Below, in pieces: positions 1 through 5,873 of a DNA stretch of 5,873 nucleotides. The notes under the pieces were generated by a model. The model was not told the origin of the DNA, ran no database searches, and was given only the letters and a program-made list of their open reading frames with translations. Source of the stretch: Oscillospiraceae bacterium (GTDB lineage: Bacteria; Bacillota; Clostridia; Oscillospirales; Oscillospiraceae); contig JAFXBH010000007.1 of assembly GCA_017521875.1 (NCBI GenBank), forward strand, positions 1-5,873, written 5' to 3'. A program made the position numbers and the translations under genes. The first letter of the stretch is position 1, and every line of letters begins with the position of its first letter.

Positions 1-1959
1 ATATGTACCACCGGCAGTTACACTGACACCGGGAATCTCCCCGTAGGAACCACCGTTGTCGTAATATACCTTACCGTCGGCAATCTTAACACCCAAATCT
101 TTATTCGCGGCAGAAAGCAGTTGCAGTTCACCGCCCTTGGGCACGGTAACCGTTACCTGCCATACCTGCTGCTGGGCAAACTTGTCGCCTGCAGTAATGT
201 TCTTGGGGGCATTTATATTGGTCAACTTTGTGGTGCCGGTCAGAGCCAGCGCCTTGCTGCCGCCGTTGTTCTGCACCTTGACGGCTGTGCCGGATACTTT
301 CCAAGCATCGGTCACATCTGCGGTAAATGCAGCGCCGTTTGCAAATCCCTCGAAGGTATCTACGAAGGAGGGGTCTTTCTCGTAACGATCGGAAGTGCCG
401 GTAATGACGGGCATCACATTGGCAGGGGTCTCTACCCAGTAACCGCAGGTACCCACCTTGGAGATCTTGCTGTCGGCAATGATCTTACCCTGGGGGAAGG
501 TTACGGTCTGACCATTAATGGAGAAGGTGGGATCGTTATCCTTCACCTTAAAAGATGCAAGGGTCGTGCCGTTATAGGTATCGGGGGTAATGCGCCAGAT
601 ATTTCTGCCGTTTGCGTACATACCGGAGAGTATAAAGTCATTGTTCCAGTTAGGAGGTGTCTGAATGGGCTTTCGGTCAGAGTAACCGGCCACCCGGGTC
701 AGTTCTGCCATCAGTTCATTAACCACATCCAGCACTGCCTCATAATCACTGGCTTCCGGGTCAGGATGGCCTTTGCCAAAGTCGATCACTTCATCTTCCA
801 CAACATAGCCCAAGAGTGGTTGAGGATCCTGCATACCAATGTGGTACATCAGTTCAGAATAGTAGGGTGTGTTGGCAAAAGAACCGGGAGAATCAGGCCG
901 GAAATTATAAAATGTAACATGCGCGCTGAACCGGTGATTGGCATCAGCTTCCAAAACCTGCTTGTTTTCAACCACTTTCCACAAGATCGTATTGAAAGCA
1001 GTGGCTGCGTATTTGGCATTGTTGTAAGATTCGGGAGTGAGATACTTGTCAATATAATTATCCCAAGGGGCGCTGCCGGGATAACAGGTCATATTGGATA
1101 CATTGCCGACTTTGATGTGGTTGCCCGGCAGAAGGGTCATAGAACCGTAATACATTTTCTGCCATCCGAAACCGTCATATCTATAGTAGTCAGTGAACAA
1201 CGCATCCGGATAATACTTCAGCATTGGTTCCAGAATAGACGCATTTAAGTATTCCGTCAGAAGTTCGTCCAGCGCCAAATTCCAAATATAGTAATCCCTG
1301 GTATATCCCACTTCCGGAGTCATAGACCATATCTCAGATTTTACACTGTCTTGCTTACTTTCGGGCCAGAATGTGAAGCCGTATCTTTCCAATTTGGGAC
1401 GCAGAACAGTCTCATATCTGGGGTCATTTACAATGTCCCAATAGATGCTGCTTGTCCCTGTTTTATAGGTATTCTTCCACAATTCATAAGCAGCGCCGTG
1501 CCAGTACTCCACATCCGTATGGATGCCGTCCAATTTACCGCCGATGCGCTTGTACTCTGCCAAGAACTCCTCCAGCCACTCTCTGACTATCTCTTCCGGC
1601 TTATCGAAATACACCATATCCTCAGCCATCATGCCGTGAAGCAGTTCTCCGGGCAGCCGATAGAAGAAATTCCGGGTTCCCTCGGGACGGCAATCAAACT
1701 CAGCCTTCAATTCTTCTGCCAGAACTTTGATGTCGGAAATTCCTCTCCAACTAACAGTCGTTTTTTTGTAGTTTACTGAATAACCACTGGCAAAATAGGG
1801 CGCATCCAATATGAGATCGCCGTCATCCCAAAGCACGGGCAAACAGTTAATCGTATAGAATGGTTTTTTACTAACTGTGGCAGCATCTGCCTGCGAACCT
1901 GCAGGAATCAAAACCGCAATACAGGTCAATACCAAGAATATCGCAAAAATCCTTTTCAT
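1..1959 (-). CDS. Gene A: secreted glycoside-hydrolase-like surface protein, 3' end cut off by window edge
   Basis: The frame is open for 653 codons from an ATG at 1959 to the left edge with no stop, so the C-terminal part lies outside. The start is fixed by AAGGAG at 1969-1974, nine bases upstream. Residues 1-26 are a Sec signal peptide (MKRIF..., hydrophobic core, likely cleavage after ADA). Residues about 34-352 show alternating strands and helices spaced like a (beta/alpha)8 barrel, with DGIHTDVEYW at 144-153. Residues about 400-520 look like a beta-sandwich (NGRNIWRITPD, FPQGKI, VGTCGYW). From about 530 on is a jelly-roll-like domain (TFEGF..., IADGKVYYDN). A gap-free hand alignment with gene B gives 224 of 293 identical residues over the first 293 (about 76%), so a full length near 870 aa with a membrane anchor is inferred. 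It has its own promoter. Carbohydrate-active function is an inference from fold and motif; the substrate is unknown. Confidence 0.93.
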   Translation of the reverse strand, partial: MKRIFAIFLVLTCIAVLIPAGSQADAATVSKKPFYTINCLPVLWDDGDLILDAPYFASGYSVNYKKTTVSWRGISDIKVLAEELKAEFDCRPEGTRNFFYRLPGELLHGMMAEDMVYFDKPEEIVREWLEEFLAEYKRIGGKLDGIHTDVEYWHGAAYELWKNTYKTGTSSIYWDIVNDPRYETVLRPKLERYGFTFWPESKQDSVKSEIWSMTPEVGYTRDYYIWNLALDELLTEYLNASILEPMLKYYPDALFTDYYRYDGFGWQKMYYGSMTLLPGNHIKVGNVSNMTCYPGSAPWDNYIDKYLTPESYNNAKYAATAFNTILWKVVENKQVLEADANHRFSAHVTFYNFRPDSPGSFANTPYYSELMYHIGMQDPQPLLGYVVEDEVIDFGKGHPDPEASDYEAVLDVVNELMAELTRVAGYSDRKPIQTPPNWNNDFILSGMYANGRNIWRITPDTYNGTTLASFKVKDNDPTFSINGQTVTFPQGKIIADSKISKVGTCGYWVETPANVMPVITGTSDRYEKDPSFVDTFEGFANGAAFTADVTDAWKVSGTAVKVQNNGGSKALALTGTTKLTNINAPKNITAGDKFAQQQVWQVTVTVPKGGELQLLSAANKDLGVKIADGKVYYDNGGSYGEIPGVSVTAGGTY

Positions 1960-1968
1960 TTCCCATTT

Positions 1969-1974
1969 CTCCTT
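1969..1974 (-). promoter_or_regulatory. Ribosome binding site of gene A
   Basis: AAGGAG on the minus strand, nine bases before the ATG at 1959. A second ATG at 1966 lies only two bases from this site and is out of frame, so the spacing selects 1959. The leader resembles that of gene B (GATATAAA, then AAAAAGGAGAAA, then GGAAATG). Confidence 0.9.
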
Positions 1975-2016
1975 TTTCTTTATATCAAAATATCAAAAAC
2001 TAAAATCTTCGTTTTA

Positions 2017-2045
2017 TTTATAACAAATAGTTTACACAAAGTCAA
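2017..2045 (-). promoter_or_regulatory. Sigma-A-type promoter of gene A
   Basis: Read on the minus strand: TTGACT at 2045-2040, a 17-base spacer, then TATAAA at 2022-2017 preceded by TGT (extended -10). The -35 starts one base past the T-run of the gene B terminator, so the two elements abut. The predicted start site is near 2010, giving a leader of about 50 bases. The architecture matches the gene B promoter. Confidence 0.88.
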
Positions 2046-2046
2046 C

Positions 2047-2077
2047 AAAAAACAGGCACGTTTCGTGCCTGTTTTTT
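2047..2077 (-). terminator. Intrinsic terminator of gene B
   Basis: It begins six bases after the TAA of gene B. CAGGCACG (2053-2060) pairs with CGTGCCTG (2064-2071) around a TTT loop, flanked by six A and six T that extend the stem and supply the U-tract. The stem is the same as that behind gene C except for the loop-closing pair. Gene A therefore does not depend on read-through from B. Confidence 0.94.
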
Positions 2078-2083
2078 GGGAGT

Positions 2084-4696
2084 TTATTCGGTTTCTGTGG
2101 TTTTTTCTGCATCGCGTGCCATCTTTTTCTTTCTCATCAATACAATAATTACAACAAGCAGCGCGATTACGACCACCGCGGTCATTGCAACAATCATAAT
2201 GGCAATCATTACGCCGTCCAATCCGTTCTTCTTTACGGGTTTGGTACCGGAATCATCGTTGGAAGGTCCGTCAGAACCATTCTGATCGGCAGGTATATCC
2301 GCTTTTACTGTCAGCAGAATAGGATTGCCGTCTGCTTTGATAACGGCAGTAGCAACACCATCCTGGCCGGCGGCCATTTTGATCTCGGCCACCACGGTTC
2401 CGTTATTGCACACTTGCGCCATAATATCTTCACCGGTAGCATTCAGCCAAGACAAACGATATGCAGTGTCTGTATCTCTGGAGACATTACCGTCCACTTC
2501 CATACCCGTTTCTACATCATATACCATAAGGTCCGTGGTTACACCGGCAGGGTAAAGTTTGTAGTCATTAATGTAGGCTGTGCCGGTTACTTTCTTGGAC
2601 GAGAAGTGGATATTAGCAACAGGCAGCGTTACCTTGCTCATGGCTGCATTTTTCACGCTGCCCAAAACCTTGCCTGTTGCATCGCAGACAATGTAGGTGC
2701 TGGTATAGTTATCAGCGTTGCGGAAGTCAACTTTCCGCTGGATTATGTATGTACCGCCGGCAGATACGCTCACATCGGGAATTTCTGCATATTCACCGTC
2801 GTTATCATAGTATACCTTACCGTCTGCAATCCGAATGCCCTTATCCTTGCTGGCGCAGCGCATCAAAATCAGTTCGCCATCCTCTGGCACGGTAACAGTC
2901 GCCTGCCATACCTGCTGCTTAGCGTAACTGTCGCCTGCGGTGATATTTTTAGGTGCATTCACATTGGTAATGGTAGTAGATCCGGTGAGAGCCAGCACTT
3001 TATTGCCGCCATTGTCCTGAATCTTTGCTGTGCCGGTAGCCAGATCCCATGCAGTGCTGATGGTTTTATCCAACCGCATACCGCTTTCATAACCTTCAAA
3101 ATCCTCCAGGAAGGACGGATCCTTTGCATAACGGTCTGCGCCGCTGGTAATGACAGGCATTACGTCGGCGGGAGTCTCTATCCAGTAACCGCAAGTGCCG
3201 ACCTTGGATATCTGACCATCTTCAAGAATCTTACCTTGGGGGAACGTAACAGTCTGACCGTTGATATAGAAGGTGGGATCTGCCCCCTCTACCTTGAAGG
3301 CGTCCAGAGTCATATCGCCGGTAGTATCCGGTGTGATACGCCAGATGTTTCTGCCGTTTGCGTACATACCGGAAAGAATAAAGTCATTGTTCCAGTTGGC
3401 AGGAATCTGAATGGTTTTCCGGTCAGAGTAACCGGCTACACGGGTCAGTTCTCCCATCAGTTCCCGAACTACATCCAGCACTGCCTCATAATCGCTGGCA
3501 TCGGGGTCGGGATTATCTTTGCCAAAGTCGATGACTTCATCGCCCACAACATAGCCAATGAAGGGCTGGGGGTCCAACATACCAAGGTGGTAAATCAGTT
3601 CGGAGTAATAGGGCGTGTTGGAGTATGTGCCGGCATAGTCAGGCTGATAATTATAAAATGTAATATGTACACTAAGCAGGTCATTGGCTTCCGCAATACC
3701 CTTATTCTCATTCACTTTCCACAGCACCATATTAAAGGGTGTTGCGGCATATTTGGCATTGTTGTAACCGTCGGGAGTAGTAAATGTGCCAAATTGCTTC
3801 TGTCCGGGGGTGGTGGGGTAACAGTGCATATTGGCTACATTACCAACTTTTACATCGTTGCCATACAGAATAGCCATATCGCCGCCATACTGCTTCTGCC
3901 AACCGTAACGGTCATATCTGCCATAATCGTTGAACAGCGCATCGGGATAGTACTTCAGCATAGGATCCAGAACGGACGCATTTAAGTACTCAGTCAAAAG
4001 TTCATCTATTACTATGTTCCAAATGTGATAGTCCATAGTATAACCCATTTCCGGAGTCATGGACCAAAGTTCAGACTTGGTATCATCCTGCATATTCTCC
4101 GGGTAGAAGGAAAAACCATACTTTTCCAGTTTGGGACGCAGGACGGTAGTATACTTGGGGTTATTGACAATATCCCAATAGCACTTATTGTTCTCTACTT
4201 TATATCTATCTGCCCACAATTCATAAGCAGCGCCGTGCCAGTACTCAACATCTGTATAGATACCGTCCAGTTTGCCGCCAATGCGCTTGTATTCTGCCAG
4301 AAATTCATCCAGCCAATCTTCCACTATCTGACCGGGCTTATCAAAATACACATAGTTCTCAGCCATCATACCGTGAAGAAGTTCACCGGGCAGCCGATAG
4401 AAGAAATGCCGGGTTCCCTCGGGACGGTCGTCAAACTCTGCTTTCAATTCTTCTGCCAGAACTTCAATATCGGAAATTCCTCTCCAGCTAACAGTGGTAT
4501 TAGGGTGGTTTTCAGCATAACCGCTGGCGAAATAGGGCACATCCAGAACCAGATCCCCGTCTTCCCAAAACACGGGCAAACAGTTAACCGTATAGAACGG
4601 CTTTTTTGTAACATTAGCGGCATCTACCTGCACACCTGCGGGGATCAAAACCGCAATACAGGTCAGCACCAGGAACAACGCAACAATTCTTTTCAT
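2084..4696 (-). CDS. Gene B: membrane-anchored extracellular glycoside-hydrolase-like multidomain protein (870 aa)
   Basis: This is the only complete gene of the array. The ATG at 4696 is chosen because AAGGAG (4706-4711) lies nine bases upstream and the protein then begins with a classic signal peptide (MKRIVALFLVL..., likely cut after VDA, residue 26), matching gene A. Residues about 34-351 have strand-helix spacing of a (beta/alpha)8 barrel: FYTVNCLPVFW, FFYRLP, LDGIYTDVEY (143-152), ALFNDY, VGNVANMHCY and VHITFYNY are candidate strands. D149 and E151 at the end of putative strand 4 are candidate catalytic acids. A beta-sandwich follows (about 400-520: NGRNIWRITPD, TFPQGKI, GTCGYW), then a jelly-roll/concanavalin-like domain (about 530-730: DFEGYESG to YINDYKLYP), an Ig-like domain (about 735-798), a 30-residue polar linker, a membrane helix (829-853), an RKKK stop-transfer and an acidic tail (TTETE). 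The protein is inferred to be displayed outside the cell. The glycoside hydrolase role is likely but unassigned to a family; a non-catalytic binding protein is the main alternative. Confidence 0.96.
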   Translation of the reverse strand: MKRIVALFLVLTCIAVLIPAGVQVDAANVTKKPFYTVNCLPVFWEDGDLVLDVPYFASGYAENHPNTTVSWRGISDIEVLAEELKAEFDDRPEGTRHFFYRLPGELLHGMMAENYVYFDKPGQIVEDWLDEFLAEYKRIGGKLDGIYTDVEYWHGAAYELWADRYKVENNKCYWDIVNNPKYTTVLRPKLEKYGFSFYPENMQDDTKSELWSMTPEMGYTMDYHIWNIVIDELLTEYLNASVLDPMLKYYPDALFNDYGRYDRYGWQKQYGGDMAILYGNDVKVGNVANMHCYPTTPGQKQFGTFTTPDGYNNAKYAATPFNMVLWKVNENKGIAEANDLLSVHITFYNYQPDYAGTYSNTPYYSELIYHLGMLDPQPFIGYVVGDEVIDFGKDNPDPDASDYEAVLDVVRELMGELTRVAGYSDRKTIQIPANWNNDFILSGMYANGRNIWRITPDTTGDMTLDAFKVEGADPTFYINGQTVTFPQGKILEDGQISKVGTCGYWIETPADVMPVITSGADRYAKDPSFLEDFEGYESGMRLDKTISTAWDLATGTAKIQDNGGNKVLALTGSTTITNVNAPKNITAGDSYAKQQVWQATVTVPEDGELILMRCASKDKGIRIADGKVYYDNDGEYAEIPDVSVSAGGTYIIQRKVDFRNADNYTSTYIVCDATGKVLGSVKNAAMSKVTLPVANIHFSSKKVTGTAYINDYKLYPAGVTTDLMVYDVETGMEVDGNVSRDTDTAYRLSWLNATGEDIMAQVCNNGTVVAEIKMAAGQDGVATAVIKADGNPILLTVKADIPADQNGSDGPSNDDSGTKPVKKNGLDGVMIAIMIVAMTAVVVIALLVVIIVLMRKKKMARDAEKTTETE

Positions 4697-4705
4697 TTCC
4701 TGTTT

Positions 4706-4711
4706 CTCCTT
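4706..4711 (-). promoter_or_regulatory. Ribosome binding site of gene B
   Basis: AAGGAG on the minus strand, nine bases before the ATG at 4696. This rules out a longer TTG start at 4735, which has no such site and lies only about eight bases from the predicted transcription start. Confidence 0.91.
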
Positions 4712-4731
4712 TTTATATCCATATTGAAGGT

Positions 4732-4745
4732 CCAAGAGCCCTTGG
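4732..4745. promoter_or_regulatory. Perfect inverted repeat at the predicted transcription start of gene B
   Basis: CCAAG-AGCC-CTTGG lies just downstream of the -10 element and covers the predicted start site (about 4743). It could be an operator half-site pair or a small 5' hairpin. Gene A's leader shows no equivalent. Five-base arms are short enough to be chance, so this is tentative. Confidence 0.3.
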
Positions 4746-4749
4746 TTTA

Positions 4750-4778
4750 CTTATACCAAAAAAGCCAGTCTGTGTCAA
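4750..4778 (-). promoter_or_regulatory. Sigma-A-type promoter of gene B
   Basis: Read on the minus strand: TTGACA at 4778-4773, a 17-base spacer, then TATAAG at 4755-4750 preceded by TGG (an extended -10, TGn). The -35 matches consensus fully and the -10 has one mismatch. The predicted start site is near 4743, giving a leader of about 47 bases before the ATG. It lies wholly between the gene C terminator and gene B. Assigned by consensus only. Confidence 0.88.
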
Positions 4779-4800
4779 CCTAAAATATAATATATCCAAC

Positions 4801-4830
4801 AAAAAACAGGCACAAAATGTGCCTGTTTTT
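4801..4830 (-). terminator. Intrinsic terminator of gene C
   Basis: It begins seven bases after the stop codon of gene C. CAGGCACA (4807-4814) pairs with TGTGCCTG (4818-4825) around a three-base loop. Flanking A and T runs extend the stem and give a six-T tail in the minus-strand direction (4806-4801). The symmetric A/T flanks mean it could also work from the plus strand, but no plus-strand gene is supported. It separates gene C from gene B transcriptionally. Confidence 0.93.
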
Positions 4831-4837
4831 AGAGAGA

Positions 4838-5873
4838 TTATTCAGCGTCCGTGGGTTCCTCTGCCCAAGGTGCAGGCTTCTTGAAGAAGTCTGTCAGCCA
4901 CTTGGGTTTAATGACAAACCACAACAGCGCAAACACGCCGCAGACCGCCGTAACAGATACAATGATAATCCATACGATCATACCACCAGTCGGACCATCC
5001 TCCTTTTCAAGCGATGTGCCGGGTTTGTTATCGGAAGGTCTGGTGGAGTCGTCGTTGGGTTTATCTGCAGGATTGGTGGTGTCGATACCATCTGTAGGAT
5101 TGGTACTATCCACGGGATTGGTAGGATCTGTGCCGTCCACAGGAGTGGTGGGGGTTGTAGGTTTTACTGTATCACTCGGTGTCATTGAACCCGGGGTTTG
5201 TACATCACCGGAAGGTGTGTTTCCACCACCGGAATTGCCACCAGGTAGGGGCGCCGGTTTTTCTCCCGGTTTCCATTCAAAATCGCCTTTATCATAGTCG
5301 GGGTAAGTTTCCGGCGTGGTATCTTCTGTCTTTACCGTCAGTCGAATCGTCTCACCGGCTTTAGCCTTTACAACTCCGGTTAGAACGCCGTCTTTACCGG
5401 GCGCCATTTTCACTTCTCCCACTACCGTGTTATTGTTATACACTTTGGCAACCTGATAGGTATCGCTTGCATTCAGCCAAGATAGGCGATAGGCGGTATC
5501 TTTTGTTCTTGCCTGAGAAATGTCTGCAACCTCATAGCCATATTCTGCATCATAAACTTCAAAGTCCGTGTTTAAACCAACCGGGTATAGTTTATAATCG
5601 TCGATGTAAATATCGCCCCGTTCCCGTTTATAGGAGATGGTTATGGCAGAAACCGGCAGACTGACAGACACCATCGGCACATCCTTAACAGTGGCCAGAA
5701 CATTTCCTTTATCGTCTAAAATGGTATATGTACTGGTGAAACCGTTTTTGTTGCGGAAGTCTACCTGCCGTCTTGCAGTATAGACTACGCCGGGTTTCAG
5801 CGATACTCCGGGCATCTTCTTATAAGTGCCACCGTGGTCATAATAGACATCAGCGCCTGCAGCCTGAATACCG
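4838..5873 (-). CDS. Gene C: C-terminal part of a third paralogous membrane-anchored surface protein, 5' end cut off
   Basis: The frame is open from the right edge (first whole codon at 5872) to TAA at 4838-4840, giving 344 visible residues. The Met at 5815 is internal, because homology to gene B continues upstream of it (VYYDHGGTYKK against VYYDNDGEYAE in B). It therefore aligns with B from about residue 622. Visible parts are the end of the jelly-roll-like domain (VDFRN, TSTY, IDDYKLYP), an Ig-like domain (DTAYRLSWLNA, KMAPGKDGV), and a Pro/Thr/Asp/Gly-rich linker of about 113 residues (4985-5323, against about 30 in B). A membrane helix follows (about 4910-4981, MIVWIIIVSVTAV...), then a cytoplasmic tail with KPK and an acidic end (EEPTDAE). 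Identity to B is much lower than A to B, roughly 45% by eye. Whether the missing N-terminus carries the same barrel cannot be seen. It is inferred to be a cell-surface protein held off the membrane by a longer stalk. Confidence 0.93.
   Translation of the reverse strand, partial: GIQAAGADVYYDHGGTYKKMPGVSLKPGVVYTARRQVDFRNKNGFTSTYTILDDKGNVLATVKDVPMVSVSLPVSAITISYKRERGDIYIDDYKLYPVGLNTDFEVYDAEYGYEVADISQARTKDTAYRLSWLNASDTYQVAKVYNNNTVVGEVKMAPGKDGVLTGVVKAKAGETIRLTVKTEDTTPETYPDYDKGDFEWKPGEKPAPLPGGNSGGGNTPSGDVQTPGSMTPSDTVKPTTPTTPVDGTDPTNPVDSTNPTDGIDTTNPADKPNDDSTRPSDNKPGTSLEKEDGPTGGMIVWIIIVSVTAVCGVFALLWFVIKPKWLTDFFKKPAPWAEEPTDAE
4985..5323 (-). other. Low-complexity extracellular stalk/linker of gene C
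   Basis: About 113 residues rich in Pro, Thr, Gly, Asp and Asn (segments such as KPGEKPAPLPGGNSGGGN and VKPTTPTTPVDGT) lie between the Ig-like domain and the membrane helix. The composition is that of a flexible, wall-spanning spacer. The equivalent segment in gene B is about 30 residues (around ADQNGSDGPSNDDSGTKP). Confidence 0.85.
5069..5122 (-). repeat. Degenerate TNP repeats within the linker of gene C
   Basis: The octamer ggattggt (plus strand) recurs at 5070, 5097 and 5115, that is at spacings of 27 and 18 bases. This encodes three TNP tripeptides within a DPTNPVDSTNP...DTTNP stretch of the linker. Spacings are multiples of nine bases, typical of slippage-prone, in-frame low-complexity stalks of bacterial surface proteins. 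Gene B lacks the repeat and has a much shorter linker. Confidence 0.7.

Noticed and set aside
121..1248. Long plus-strand open frame (375 codons)
   Set aside because: It is antisense to gene A, has no ribosome binding site or promoter, and its product has no recognisable domains. A similar antisense frame opposite gene B simply mirrors the paralogy.
1921..1923. Cys13 in the signal peptides of A and B as a lipoprotein attachment site
   Set aside because: The residues before it (VLT) do not fit the lipobox, the hydrophobic core continues past the Cys, and a good signal peptidase I site lies at residue 26.
2414..3985. Long plus-strand open frame (523 codons)
   Set aside because: Antisense to gene B, whose signal peptide, ribosome binding site, domains and homology to A and C are unambiguous. 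Long antisense frames follow from the rarity of TTA, CTA and TCA codons in the sense gene.
4693..4722. Nine-codon leader frame (MDIKRRNRK) whose TGA overlaps the ATG of gene B
   Set aside because: No ribosome binding site precedes it and the gene A leader has no equivalent. The ATGA overlap is probably chance.
4697..4735. TTG start at 4735 giving a 13-residue longer gene B
   Set aside because: It would bury the AAGGAG site and place a charged segment before the signal peptide. Gene A has no equivalent extension.
4025..4783. Plus-strand open frame of 252 codons running through the gene B promoter
   Set aside because: It is antisense to gene B and its leader and crosses the promoter without any initiation signal of its own.
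5069..5122. CRISPR-like array in the gene C linker
   Set aside because: The repeats are eight bases, in frame and encode TNP tripeptides of a coding linker, with no uniform spacers.
4838..5815. Taking the Met at 5815 as the start of gene C
   Set aside because: Homology to gene B continues upstream to the window edge, there is no ribosome binding site, and a start there would split the jelly-roll-like domain.

Overview
The window is a tandem array of three paralogous genes, all on the minus strand. In transcription order they are C (5' end beyond the right edge), B (complete) and A (3' end beyond the left edge). Together they occupy almost every base. Strong AAGGAG ribosome binding sites, sigma-A-type promoters, Sec signal peptides and single C-terminal membrane anchors point to a Gram-positive bacterium, most likely an anaerobic Bacillota/Clostridia member of moderate GC content. 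This placement is an inference from style; no marker gene is present.

Layout, reading leftward from the right edge. Gene C (5873 to 4838) shows the end of a jelly-roll-like domain, an Ig-like domain, a long Pro/Thr/Asp linker with TNP repeats, one membrane helix and a short acidic tail. A hairpin terminator (about 4801-4830) follows, then a near-consensus promoter (4750-4778). Gene B (4696 to 2084, 870 aa) is the only complete member: signal peptide, predicted (beta/alpha)8 barrel with a DGIYTDVE motif, beta-sandwich, jelly-roll-like domain, Ig-like domain, short linker, membrane helix. A second, nearly identical terminator (2047-2077) and a second promoter (2017-2045) follow, then gene A (1959 to 1), which aligns with B almost without gaps until it leaves the window.

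Together these look like surface-displayed, membrane-anchored carbohydrate-active or carbohydrate-binding proteins that arose by duplication of a whole promoter-gene-terminator cassette. The motif DGI[Y/H]TDVE sits where a barrel's strand 4 is expected and resembles the GH18-type DxxDxDxE signature with its second Asp replaced. Enzymatic function is therefore plausible but unproven. I do not recognise a named gene for any member. The long plus-strand reading frames are antisense shadows of these genes, and there is no gene-free stretch longer than about 140 bases.
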